NCBI RefSeq assembly: GCF_001632365.1
Contig: NW_024468522.1
Span: 435,967-499,966, forward strand
Source: Laetiporus sulphureus 93-53
Lineage: Eukaryota; Basidiomycota; Agaricomycetes; Polyporales; Laetiporaceae
Length of the DNA stretch: 64,000 nucleotides
Direction: 5' to 3'
Position numbers and translations under genes: made by a program. The notes beneath the pieces are model-generated. The model did no database searches and was not told where the DNA came from. It worked only from the letters and a program-made list of their open reading frames with translations. Shown here one piece after another: positions 22,758 to 33,983 of this stretch (position 1 is the first letter of the stretch; every line of letters starts with the position of its first letter).

Positions 22758-24792
22758 TTTGAATGAAACTGCATGCACACCCCCAGCTTCCTGCTGCTGG
22801 TGTGATTTGTTGGTCCTAAACATGACCACCTTAAACAAAACTGTTTAATTTTTGAGCCAAGCGAAGAAGACCTAGAGTTATTCGCTTGTGCTTTTTCAGC
22901 CCAAGAAATCCAGGTGTGGGGCACACCTTTTTTGACACATCTATCATCACCTCTATTGCTGTTAGCCTACCTCAAGACTTGGTAGCAGGCACCTTCGTGT
23001 AAGCAGCTCCCTCACCAGGCTAGCGCTGCAGCAACATTTGATATTGGAACCTTTGTCCCCCCACCCATATTCATTTCAATATGGGCAATATTTGCGAAAA
23101 TACCATGAGTTATCGCTCCTTATGTGCGAAAATACTATAAGTTATCGCTTACATAAGACATCCAACGTCCGAAATGACATAAAACTATTACATTTATATA
23201 TCATTTGTATATAGGAATTGGTCACCTATAGATATATAATACATATTTCGGATATCTAAAGACATACTACCATCGAATCAATCATCCTGATTGCCCATAA
23301 GATCTCCAAGAGCACAGCAGTCTTTTGATTGTAAACTGCTGGTGAAAATAGATCTTTACTTAGTTGTAGCAGTCCACAATAGATAATCCAAATTTTTAGG
23401 GAGCTATTTTGGCACACACAATGGGATATTGGAAATACTTTTATCCAGAAGTGGTCTCAGAATTACTACATATTGTGCAACAATCAGTAATTTATTCGCT
23501 ATGGGATGCCTCCACTACCTATTCCCCACAACAAGTGCATAGGCTTTTTTTCCCACCCATTCTCCCTTATCTTTTTGTGCCCCACAAGTCTTGTTCAATC
23601 TAATAAATCATTCATGCCACGTCAGTCCTGGGAGGGACCTGGCAAGGGGTAGGTAATATAGGGGATAACCGAAGGTTAATCACCTTTAATGTGCGTGTGT
23701 GCAATGAATATGTAACTATGCCTGGAATGCCGAAGAGTGGACAAGCTGAAGAGCTGACAGGCACATCAACAGCAATTGCCCAGCATAACCCGATGCGATA
23801 TTCAAAGGAACACAAGCAAGATGTTATGGATAATTTGCCAGATGGAACATCAAGGATTATATTTCTCCTCAATTCGCAGAGCGACATTTTTCAAACTTTT
23901 TGCCTAACATGCCACTGAATGGAGCAAATGAGAGACCATTGCTACCTATGAGACAGAGCATTGGGGAACACTTCTCAACTTCAAATAGCACCAATTCTAT
24001 ATAAAATCCTAAAAGACATAGGCAACCTTTTGGGTACAAGACACAATCTTTAGAACAGCTCTCTGACCAAGAGCATTCTATCATTTGGCAGCTATGAGCG
24101 CCACCATGGACCTGGGCAAGTCAATCAAACTGCACCACTAGGCAGCTATGAGGGTCACCAAGCACGTGATCTATTACCATATTTAGCAGCATTGAGCGCC
24201 TTATGGCACATAACTTTGCAAGATTATGTAATAAAGAACATATACTGGTCGGGTTTTGAACTTGATACTTCACCGCCCCCATGGCACAGTGGAAGCATCC
24301 ATGAGGGCATGACAAGAATGTGTGAATTCGACAAATGACTGATGACAGCGTTCGACAACTGGTGAAGCCCAGTATCCAGAGTGATACTGAAGGGCCACAA
24401 CAGGGCCTTAAATGCATCTTTTTATATAAATAATCTGCACGACCTTAGCACATCATTAAACTATTCAATTTTTAGCAGCTTTGAGCACCACGAATGACCA
24501 AGCTCATGTCTTTAAACTTCAAGCCCTTTTGCATATCATCTTGAGCAATAGCAGCTAATAGCAATGTCTGTGACATTAGATAACTAGGACCAAGGACTGT
24601 TAGCCACACAAGTGCACCATTTACCTGAGCAAGTCATTAAACTGCATCACCCCTTTTTGCTGCTAGCAAAGTCTTGAATGCCATTCACACACCCTGCCAT
24701 TGCACCCTGGAGGTCAGAACCTGAAGCGAGGGTACTATTTACCTTAGCATTTATTCAGTTCATCCAGAGTCTGAACCTGAAAGCGAGGGTAG
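22758..24792 (+). other. Element C internal region, no coding capacity seen
   Basis: About 2.0 kb without any recognisable retroelement domain. The longest open frames (for example 23691-23918) have no motif I know. Small repeats are present: TGCGAAAATAC plus GTTATCGCT occurs twice near 23090-23155. A loose unit with GCAGCtaTGAGCgCC and a conserved follow-on (AAGTCAtTAAACTGCAtCAC) recurs between 24085 and 24660. The region ends in the polypurine tract GAAAGCGAGGGTAG. Confidence 0.7.
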
Positions 24793-25489
24793 TGTCACAG
24801 TATTAAGTGGCACCTTTCTTTTTGCACCATTAAAGTTCTCATTTGAGTGGTTATTCGAATGCCAACCTTCATATTGGTCTCACAAAGTGAATACTTGAAC
24901 AAACAGCACAATACTGTCACATACATTGCAGATATGACTGTGTCTACCACATGACCACCAAGCGCCCATGATTCAGCCACCCAGTCATGTGACACTGGCC
25001 ACTTGCCCTATTTGGAAATTGTCAGGCATTGGTCACGTGACACCAGGCCACTTGTTCAGAAAGGAATTTATTGGACCATCAAGCTAGCAAGCACCCAATT
25101 CGCCACTCAAAATAGTGGCACCGCTTTGCTGCCTAAACCAATAGACAGGTACCACAACTTAGAATCCCCCTACCAACTGGCATACAGTATAGCCAGGTAC
25201 AGGATAGGCTGGATCTTCTCACAACCCTACCTAAATGAAGACTGATTGTCACACTCATTGTTCTAAGTTTGGACAGATCCTCTCATCTGATGTTGCAACT
25301 GTTGTGATGTGCCCTGTTGGCCATCATCCATTGGCCCCTCAACAGTGGGCCCACTTACAGGCAATTGTCTCATTGGATTAGATAGGATTACCTCAGTGTA
25401 TCCATGACCTTTGTAGATAGTTGCTATGGCAAAGCCCAGAACCATTACCAGTTTTGGCAATATATTCACATGTAGGCATCTGAGGTCTC
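24793..25489 (+). repeat. Element C 3' LTR, first part
   Basis: It is a copy of 7709-8366 that runs about 40 bp further, to GGCATCTGAGGTCTC, where element B is inserted. The last five bases GTCTC are the duplicated target. Confidence 0.92.
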
Positions 25490-26212
25490 TGTCACAGATT
25501 TTTGCCACAAAAGTCCACACGTGACTTTGCTCACGCCACAGATCACGTGCTTTACCAATATCTCATGCCACTCAGCCACAGACGTGATGCGTAGAGATCA
25601 GGTGATAGTCCACATCACATGTTATGGTCCAGACTCGTGGATGATACGGTCGGACCTGTCTATTCCAGGACACAATAGAGGCACCCATTTGGGAACAAAG
25701 GGAACAAGGACTATTGCTATACATCGGCCTTCCGCTTCCTATTAGTTTAGCCAGAAGCCTAGATAGGCACGATGTTCACACCAGAGAACAAAAGGGAAAC
25801 CAAGATAGGCACGATGTGCACACGCATTACTGCAGCAACCATCGATCTTTCCACTTATTGTTCTACTTCCGGACATCCTATTGTTCATGTACGGCCATTT
25901 GCTTATACCCGTAGATAGGTAGCTTAGATAAGATAGCCCGCTGTACGTGTATATAAGACCAGCCATGTAGAGGACGAAACTTCAGATTGTTTCTCCTCGT
26001 CTACTACCTGTAGCACTCACTGAGCTCACCAGCTCCTTCATATATCTCTCACCCTTTCCTGCGCCCACCACATCAACCAGTAAGTCAACAGGCTCTTGCG
26101 CCACATAGGGTTCAGGGGGATACTTTTGGGATCAGGGGGATCAGGGCGGCACGTTCCACGTGACTGTCCCTTTTTTAGTCTTTTTGATCTCTTGTCCGGT
26201 GTTACCGTGACA
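25490..26212 (+). repeat. Element B 5' LTR (723 bp)
   Basis: It starts TGTCACAGATTTTTGCC and ends GTTACCGTGACA. A TATA-like box (CGTGTATATAAGACC) lies near 25945-25960 in front of the presumed transcript start. No tRNA primer match was recognised directly after it (TTAGAAACAATCTG). Confidence 0.95.
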
Positions 26213-26452
26213 TTAGAAACAATCTGACATTTTCTGCGCCCCTGCTTAGTGTTTAACACAAGCAGCCGTGTATTTTCAGTGCAAGCAGTTTCAGCCGTAG
26301 CGCACGGCTTTTTTGACACACATTCCAACCCGACTTCTACCAGGCATGAGCCTCAGCAAGACACTGAGCAGCCCAAGGCAGCAAAGTGCAAGGCCACCAA
26401 GGCAGAAGATCCTTACGCTGGCTACAAACGCCTCGAGACCAACAAAGAGTGA

Positions 26453-27106
26453 GGAAGACTTCTCACTCTAGCATCCTTAGGCGCATCTTCTACAGATAGA
26501 CAGCGTGCAGCGGCCAGGGTAGTTGACACTACACATATCAGAGTCCAAGGCATCATCCGCTGACCTCGCAGTCACACCCCCCCGCTCGAATGCTACAAGC
26601 CCAGAAAAGGACGCCTCACTACAGGCAGTCCAAGGCCAAGACCACCCCCAGAGATCATCACCTCCAACGCTGTTCCCCACATCATTGTTGCTCCACAGCC
26701 AGTGCGACCCCTTCCCAACTTTGTTAAAGTCAACACACACGCACGACCCATTCACCCTCTTCCGTCCAAAGTCAGACTCACCCACCACATCGAAACACTC
26801 AAGAAGCAGGTCTCAGCTACCCGCTTCAGACTATAGCCGATATTAGGAGCGTTCTGGGAGAGAATTGATCAGGACAAACGAAAGAAGGTACAACTCCTCG
26901 CATCGAAGTTAGACAAAGTCTGCGCAGACCTTTACACAGGGACTCACGAATACACCTTCGTCGACAAACAGGTCATCAACACGTGCTGCCTAGAAATAGG
27001 CAAGATCAACTTCAAGGAGATAGGGAAGCAGCAGAGGTTAGACGAGATCGTCAGGGAGATTGGGAAAGTCAAGGACAAGCAATACCTAGGCTTTATTTTC
27101 AATTAG
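26453..27106 (+). pseudogene. Element B pre-gag frame (ORF0), unknown function
   Basis: One frame follows a TGA at 26450-26452 that is also present in element A and ends at TAG 27104-27106, just before gag. Two more stops are private to this copy: TGA 26561-26563 (CGG in A) and TAG 26834-26836 (CAA in A). The first half is rich in Pro, Arg and Thr. The second half is predicted helical with LGAFWERIDQDKRKKVQLL, LDKVCADL, CCLEIGKINFKEIGKQQ and KDKQYLGFIFN. Upstream of the shared TGA the same frame is open back to 26249 and includes KAEDPYAGYKRLETNKE. I recognise no family. Conservation with A supports coding, and the copia element has a related C-terminal half in the same place. Confidence 0.72.
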
Positions 27107-27127
27107 TTTACCTACATCTATATCACA

Positions 27128-28753
27128 ATGGAAGGAACTGATCGTGTGCATGCATCCACGTTCAGGCAATGAATGGATGACATTCTTCATACAAACGTCG
27201 AGTCAGCACATGATGGAAGTATCCCACGTGCCTCGCAGCGCAATTCACCCGAACCTGCACTAGGACCGCAGGATTCTGCATCACAAGTCAGAGGACCAGC
27301 ATCCCCGACACCATCACTTGTACCAGCCTATGTCTCACCCATCTGGGAGTTTGATGGGCACCAATTCGAGCACCTAGAAGATGCTCTCAGACAGTCCGCT
27401 CCCGGAGAAGTCCCGGACCACATACGTGAATGGGTAATCATCGCAATGAAGCTCACGGTCACTACTGAGATCACCAAGGTCTACAATGTGCTCGGAAACA
27501 AGATGTACGAGCACAAGAAAGCCTTTGAATCGCAAATCCAAAACAACAAGAGCAAACACCGACTTAAGGAGGCAGTTCTCCAGACAGAAATCGGGAAGCT
27601 CAAAGATAGGATCCTCGCGCAAGATGCGCATATGGCGGTTTTAAATGACAAGCTCATGGGAACCCAGGTGGCAATGCTTGACACAGGCAAAGAAATGATG
27701 GAGATCAAGGCAGCTAATGTTAAGCTGCGGCACGAGCTAGCTTCGCTCAAAGCAAGCGGCGTCACTACGATGCAAGGTCAAACATCCAGCACGGTCCAAT
27801 CACACAAGCCACGCATCAAAATTGCTGAACCTCCACACTACTCGGGCAAAGGAAGTCTGGAGGACGGGCTCCAACAACTCGGTATATGGATGCGGTGGAA
27901 TGAGATCAACGACGACGAACACAAGATTACCACAGCCCTGCTACATTTGGAAGGTGGCGCATTCACATACATGTCAGAATACGCAACCAAGGCAGCAGCA
28001 CGGCAAGCACTTGGCACATGGAAAGACTTCGTCAACATCCTCAAAGTAAACTACAGGACCCTCGACCCGGACAAGGATGCGCAGCAGCATTTGAAGGATA
28101 TCTGCAGCAAGACGTATCCTACGATGGTATCTTTTGCAGAACAGTTCCGTCAATGGGCCACTAAGACCAACTTAGGGCACACTGCACTCATTGGTTACAT
28201 TGCTGAACATCAAAGCAAGGACGTACGCCAGGCAATGGTCACACGAGACAGTCTAGGAATTTCCGACCCCATTACATGGCCGGAATACCTCGACCTGTGC
28301 CTTCAACTGGAGTCCAAGTTCAGGGCCGATAAGGCAGGACAGCGCGGAACAGTAACAACATCATCATCGGCACCATGGGCCCCGAAAGACCCCAACACAA
28401 TGGTCGTGGATCGAGTATCCACCCTCACCAAGGAGCAAGAAGGATGGCTGGAGAAGAAGCTGTGTGTACGATGTGGGAAACACACCTTCGTTTTTAAACA
28501 GCGATGCCCCAACCCCAAGTATAAAGGCAAATTCAAAATGTCAAAGTGGGGCCAAGCACCAAGGGCAATTTCTTCAAACACGGCCTCAGACATCTCCGAC
28601 GATAGCAAGGCGAGATACGAAGCAGTCTGTGCTTTCATCGCCAGCTATGACGTGAAGAGAAAGGAAAAGGAGGCAGAACCGGAACCAGCTATCGAAGCTG
28701 CTAGGATCATGGAGGTAGAAGATGATGAGGATTTTCTTCGGCGGGTTCTCTGA
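27128..28753 (+). pseudogene. Element B gag, one stop near the start
   Basis: The ATG at 27128 opens MEGTDRVHASTFRQ, followed by TGA 27170-27172 where element A has Arg. After it the frame is open for 526 codons. A Ser/Pro-rich start is followed by a long helical region likely to be a coiled coil (roughly residues 110-200 of the open part). Next comes the capsid-like domain (WWNEI-like RWNEINDDEHKITTALLHLEGG, YRTLDPDKDAQQHLKDI). A Cys/His cluster CVRCGKHTFVFKQRC lies near the end. Gag would package the element RNA. The stop codon at 28751-28753 overlaps the pol frame, which is open from about 28729 in the -1 frame. Apart from the early stop this gene is intact. Confidence 0.9.
28729..28753 (+). 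promoter_or_regulatory. gag/pol overlap, candidate -1 frameshift site
   Basis: Gag ends in the frame that reads GAG GAT TTT CTT CGG CGG GTT CTC TGA. The protease-pol frame is -1 relative to it and opens after a TGA that ends at 28728, so the overlap is 25 nt. The same overlap is conserved in element A around 19185-19210. No perfect heptamer slip site is visible; GATTTTCTT is the nearest candidate. Confidence 0.5.
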
Positions 28754-31700
28754 GGTCTGGCCAGAGTTCCCATAGACAATGTAATAGTACCTACTCACTC
28801 TCGCATGTACCAGTATCAAGTTTTTTATACATCGCATCTACTGGTTCGTCAAAACACGCGATCGATTTACCTGTTCACCTCAAACAGGGAGTAAGGGAAG
28901 TCCAGACTGAGGCACTCCTCGATTCAGGAGCATATTCCTGCTACATCAACCCACGGCTGGTTGATCAGTTGAATCTCGCTACAATCTCACTTGAGAAGGA
29001 GATCAGGGTTTACAATGCAGATGCATCTCACAACAAGGATGGAACCATTAAGAAAATGGTTCTTCTAAGTATAACCATCGGAAACCACACAAGCAGGCAA
29101 AGCCTTTTGGTCACCGATATAGGACATAAAGATGTTATACTAGGCATGAGTTTCCTCAAGGAGCATAATCCCGAAGTGGATTGGGGAAAACTCACAGTCG
29201 ATTTCACCTGGTGCCCACAAAGATGCACAACCCACAGGTAGCAATCCAGGAGGAGGACCTGGAAGACACAAACATCCCCCACATCGAAGATCTGATGGAG
29301 TTCATCAGTTCCCAGGAGTTAGGTGACAACTGGAACGACATGGACAGCTTCATTAGATGGGTGTCATTATCAGAAGACCCTGATGCACAAGCCGTAGCAT
29401 CGCTCATTATGGGTCTTGACACCAAGAGGAATCAGGATAGAGCGCCGCAAAAAGAAGAACAGGACAAAGACTACTGGTCAGCCTATGTCCCCAAACACTT
29501 CCACGAGTATGGTGATGTGTTCTCCAAGAAGCAGTCAGAACAAATGCTCATAAGAAAGCCCTACGATCATCCAATCGAACTTGTTCCAGAGGCATCGTTA
29601 CCACGCCTGGCAAAGTTATATCCTATGAACCTACAGGAACGAAATTCACTTGACACGTGGATAGACCAAGAGTTGGCCAAAGGTTACATCAAGAGATCAA
29701 GGAGTCCAACCGCAGCACCCGTCTTCTTCGTCAAAAAGAAAGACGGATCACTGAGGCTCATACAAGATTACAGGAACCTCAACACAGTCACAAAGAAGAA
29801 CAAGTTCCCAATCCCACACATTTCGGACCTCATCGACAGACTTTCACATGCTAGTATATTTATGAAGCTTGATCTGAGATGGGGGTTCAACAACATAAGG
29901 ATTAGGGAGGGAGACGAAGAGAAAGCCACCTTCATCACACATCGTGGCCTCTTCGAACCCACCGTAATGTACTTCGGCTTCTGCAATGCTCCTAGCACCT
30001 TCCAAACAATGATGAATACAGTCCTCGAAGACTTAATTCGCACTGGAAAGGTAGTAGTCTACTTAGACGATATCCTCATATTTACGGACGATCTCGATGA
30101 ACACCGACGACTAGTGAAAGCAGTTCTACAGCGCCTCCGGGACAATGACTTATATGCCAAACCGGAGAAATGCTTCTTCGAACAGTCCTCAATCGAGTAT
30201 CTTGGCATGATCATCAGCAAGAACTCAGTACAGATGGACCCTGCTAAAGTCGAAGGTGTACTTGGCTGGCCCGCACCGACAAAGGTCAAACAAGTACAGG
30301 CCTTTTTAGGATTCACGAATTTCTACAGGCGATTTATAAAGGACTTTGCGAAACTCGCACGACCTTTAACGCTTCTCACCTGTAAGGATGTGCCCTGGCA
30401 ATGGAAGGAGGAGCAAAACCAAGCCTTCAGTGCACTCAAAACGGCGTTCACCTCAGCCCCGATCTTACAACTCCCTAACGACACTGCACCATACTGTCTA
30501 GAAACAGACTCTTTAGACTATGCAACTGGGGCAGTACTCGAACAACTAGGGGAGGACAAGCTATGGCATCCAGTCGCATACTACTCTAAGTCACTCAACG
30601 AACATGAGCGGAACTATGAGATTTATGACAANNNNNNNNNNNNNNNNNNNNNNNNNNNNNNNNNNNNNNNNNNNNNNNNNNNNNNNNNNNNNNNNNNNNN
30701 NNNNNNNNNNNNNNNNNNNNNNNNNNNNNNNNNNNNNNNNNNNNNNNNNNNNNNNNNNNNNNNNNNNNNNNNNNNNNNNNNNNNNNNNNNNNNNNNNNNN
30801 NNNNNNNNNNNNNNNNNNNNNNNNNNNNNNNNNNNNNNNNNNNNNNNNNNNNNNNNGGGGGTAGACAGCGACAATTCGAACCAAATGCTGTTAAAACCTG
30901 AATTTTTCGCTATCAATGCGATTCGACCCGCTCACGCATCTGAAGTTGATGATGCTCAACTACTGGAAAGGATCAAGAAGGCACTCACAGACGACACAAT
31001 GACCAAGGATTATCATGCGCTTTTGACTACAGGACAGCGCGAATTTGGGAAAAACCTTGCAGAATGGAACTTTGAGCACGGACTGCTGCTCCATCGCAGA
31101 AAGGTTTATGTCCCCAAGAATCAACAGTTACGCCTTGACCTAATAAAACTCCATCACGACACCTTACCAGCCGGACACCCCGGCAGGTTCAAGACGTTGG
31201 AGCTTATTACTCGGAATTATTGGTGGCCAGGAATGTCTGTAATGGTTAAACAATACGTGCAAGGTTGCGACAATTGTCAACGCAACAAGTACTCAAGAGA
31301 AAAATCATACGGACTACTACAACCAAACGAGGTACCAGGAGGACCCTGGGAGATTGTCACAGTAGATCTCATCACACAACTTCCTCCAGCCACGGACTTT
31401 AGGGGAGAGAAGAAGATGGAATACTTGTCGTCGTGGACAGACTCACGAAGCGAGCGCACTTTTATGCAACGGATGATACAGTCACATCGTCGCAAGTCGC
31501 TAACATATTCTATAATGAAGTCTTCAAACTTCACGGATTGCCGCACTAAATTATCTCAGACAGAGGTACTCAATTTGTGAGCAAACTATTCCAGGAGTTC
31601 TGCCAGAAGCTCGGTATAAAGTTAACAATGTCCACCGCATATCACCCCCAGACAGACGGTCAGACAGAAAGGGTTAACCAGGTGTTGGAACAGTATCTAC

Positions 31701-32596
31701 GAATGTACTGTAACCATAGACAGAACGATTGGGTCTATTACCTGCCAACAGCAGAATTTTCATACAACAACCAGACCCATGAATCCACCGCACTTTCCCC
31801 ATTCTTTGTCGAATATGGCCGACATCCGAAAATGGCACCAGACATACACGAATCAATACGTCATCCCTCATTGGAACATCTATTTGCCCACCGATCTGAG
31901 GCACAAGAACAGGCAAAGGCAGCATTGGAAGTTTCAGCTTCACGAATGAAACGGTACTTCGATGAGAAAAAGGGAGAAGTCTCATTCAAAGTCAGAGATC
32001 TAGTTTTACTCAAGGGAAAGGATCTCAGAGTAAAAGTCAAGTCCGCAAAGCTAGGCACACAAAACTTCGGACCTTACAAAGTACTTCAGAAGCTAGGCCC
32101 AGTCACATTTAAACTGGAACTACCTAAGCAAATGAAGGTCCACCCAGTCTTCCATGCTAGCAAGTTGATCATGTACCACCAAGACACGGTCGCAAACCGC
32201 GAACCCCCAAAGCCCCCAGCTATAGAAATCGAAGGAGAACCAGAATTTGAAGTTGAGGAAATACTAGACTCGAAGGTTGTAAGGGAAAGGGTCCAATACC
32301 TCGTCAAATGGAAAGGCTATGACCATTCCGACGATACATGGGAACCTCGAACAAATCTTACCAACGCCGACGAGCTTCTTCAAGAATTCCACCAGCAACA
32401 CCCAGATGCCGCCAAAGCACCAATCAGGGTCGTCACTTTTGGTGGAAAACGCTTCGAATTATTCTCATATGAAGTTGCACCAATCTCCACACACAGAATC
32501 AACATGTCCGACCATCCGGATGAGTTCTTCCTATACCATAAAATGACAGATCTCGTCAAATCACCGAAGAAATCCTCGAATAAAGCAGCAGGATGA
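28754..32596 (+). pseudogene. Element B pol (protease, RT, RNase H, integrase, chromodomain)
   Basis: Retropepsin: LLDSGAYSCYIN (about 28915-28950). A 1-nt deletion near 29237 shifts the protease-RT linker into another frame. Reverse transcriptase (about 29560-30100): [18 protein letters not shown] and the catalytic VVYLDDILIF. RNase H begins at [16 protein letters not shown], and 225 unknown bases follow. Integrase: HHDTLPAGHPG with CDNCQRNK as HHCC zinc finger (about 31150-31290), then VDLITQLPP and [13 protein letters not shown] from the DDE core. A second 1-nt deletion near 31419 shifts the core. The chromodomain (about 32246-32410) reads [11 protein letters not shown] and [16 protein letters not shown]. 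The frame then leads to KSSNKAAG and a UGA at 32594-32596. Two deletions and one UGA make it defective, though most domains are sound. Confidence 0.93.
30632..30856. other. Assembly gap (225 N) inside element B RNase H
   Basis: A run of unknown bases between EIYD of RNase H and VDSDNSNQML upstream of integrase. Element A suggests that the missing part covers most of RNase H, but A is itself interrupted here by D. The real length is unknown. Confidence 0.99.
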
Positions 32597-32944
32597 GATA
32601 TTTACGCAGCAGAAACGCATGAAATTCCTCCGCATTCACGAGCTGTGGTAGGAACGGGAGTCGCAATTGACCCTCCAAAACACACCTATACACGAATAGC
32701 TTCATGCAGCGGACTGGCTGCATGAGGAATTGACATGGGCGCAGGAGTCGTGGACCCAGACTACACCGGAGAACTCAAGGTCGTACTGATCAATACAACA
32801 GATTTCGTATTTTCGGTTAAACTGGGAGACAGGATAGCCCAAATAATCTTCGAATATTACACCGAAGGGCTTCCCTCCCGAAGTTACCAACCGTTGTGAG
32901 CAACTAGAAGGGGAAATAAAGGTTTTGGCTCCTCGGGACAATGA
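32597..32944 (+). pseudogene. Element B dUTPase with all five motifs
   Basis: Directly after the UGA that ends the chromodomain frame, the same frame continues for 115 codons. Motif 1 is DIYAAETHEIPPHSRAVVGTG. Motif 2 is RIASCSGLAA followed by TGA and GID, where the family has SRSGLAxRG. Motif 3 is AGVVDPDYTGEL, with the Asp and Tyr of the nucleotide pocket. Motif 4 is GDRIAQIIFE. Motif 5 is RGNKGFGSSG, after a further TGA near 32900. Trimeric dUTPases hydrolyse dUTP and limit uracil in DNA. In retroviruses such domains sit in protease or pol; here it is the last coding part, a few bases before the polypurine tract. The UGA before DIYA is shared with element A. The two internal stops make this copy inactive if read conventionally. 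Confidence 0.88.
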
Positions 32945-32962
32945 GCCTTGAAAGGGGGGTAG

Positions 32963-33686
32963 TGTCACAGATTTTTGCCACAAAAGTCCGCACATGACTT
33001 TGCTCACGCCACAGATCATGTGCTTCACCAATATCTCACGCCACTCAGCCACAGACGCGACGCGTAGAGATCAGGTGATAGTCCACATCACATGTTATGG
33101 TCCAGACCCGTGGATGATATGGTTGGACCTGTCTATTCCAGGACACAATAGAGGCACCCATTTGGGAACAAAGGGAACAAGGACTATTGTTATACATCGG
33201 CCTTCCGCTTCCTATTAGTTTAGCCAGAAGCCTAGATAGGCACGATGTTCACACCAGAGAACAAAAGGGAAACCAAGATAGGCACGATGTGCACACGCAT
33301 TACTGCGACAACCATCGATCTTCCCACTTATTGTTCTACTTCTGGACATCCTATTGTTTCATGTATGGCCATTTGCTTATACCCGTAGATAGGTAGCTTA
33401 GATAAGATAGCCCGCTGTACGTGTATATAAGACCAGCCATGTAGAGGACGAAACTTCAGATTGTTTCTCCTCGTCTACTACCTGTAGCACTCACTGAGCT
33501 CACCAGCTCCTTCATATATCTCTCACCCTTTCCTGCGCCCATCACATCAACCAGTAAGTCAACAGGCTCTTGCACCACATAGGGTTCAGAGAGATACTTT
33601 TGGGATCAGGGGGATCAGGGTGGCACGTTCCACGTGACTGTCCCTTTTTTAGTCTTTTTGATCTCTTGTCCGGTGTTACCGTGAGA
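32963..33686 (+). repeat. Element B 3' LTR (724 bp)
   Basis: It is a direct repeat of 25490-26212. The polypurine tract at 32951-32961 (AAAGGGGGGTA) lies directly before it. Confidence 0.95.
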
Positions 33687-33983
33687 GTCTCACAGTAGCA
33701 CAGTGCCAGAGGTCCTGCCCTACATGTATATAAGCACCTATGAGGAAGCTGGGTACCCTCAGTTTCATTTAACTATTTCATGCAGCCTAAGCAGCCATCA
33801 CCTCCCTTTTGTGTGATATAAGGCAAAGGGCCCTTTGAGCCCCTTTTTGCAGGCTGCATGTCACTGCATGCCTTTTTGACCTAGCCCCCTTGTGGCAGGT
33901 CCTTATTTTGGTATTTGTGCAGGTCACTGAGCGTGGCTAGCACCTTGCAGCCATTTCCTTGCCTTTTGGCAGGATCTGTGACA
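33687..33983 (+). repeat. Element C 3' LTR, second part
   Basis: It continues 24793-25489 after element B and matches 22412-22740, including CATGTATATAAGCACC and GGGCCCTTTGAGCC. It ends CTGTGACA. Confidence 0.88.

Larger units (their letters stand above)
25490..33686 (+). mobile_element. Ty3/gypsy chromodomain element B, nearly complete
   Basis: LTRs lie at 25490-26212 and 32963-33686, with the perfect duplication GTCTC at 25485-25489 and 33687-33691. The 3' LTR ends GTGAGA where the 5' one ends GTGACA. The order is LTR, pre-gag frame, gag, protease, reverse transcriptase, RNase H (mostly hidden by 225 N), integrase, chromodomain, dUTPase, polypurine tract AAAGGGGGG and LTR. Only a few stops and two single-base deletions disable it, so it is the better-kept copy of the family that also gave element A. 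It sits inside the 3' LTR of element C. Confidence 0.95.
7709..33983 (+). mobile_element. Composite LTR element C with gypsy insertions in both LTRs
   Basis: The element begins TGTCACAG at 7709 and ends CTGTGACA at 33983. The flanking 5-mers AGGAC (7704-7708) and AGGAT (33984-33988) match at four of five bases. Its 5' LTR is 7709-8366 plus 22412-22757 and its 3' LTR is 24793-25489 plus 33687-33983, each about 1 kb once the insertions are removed. The internal region, 22758-24792, codes for nothing recognisable, so C resembles large retrotransposon derivatives that depend on another element. A polypurine tract (GAAAGCGAGGGTAG) directly precedes the 3' LTR and fixes the plus orientation. Confidence 0.85.

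Noticed and set aside
23691..23918. Possible gene inside element C
   Set aside because: 75 codons, no motif, not supported by any second copy in the window.
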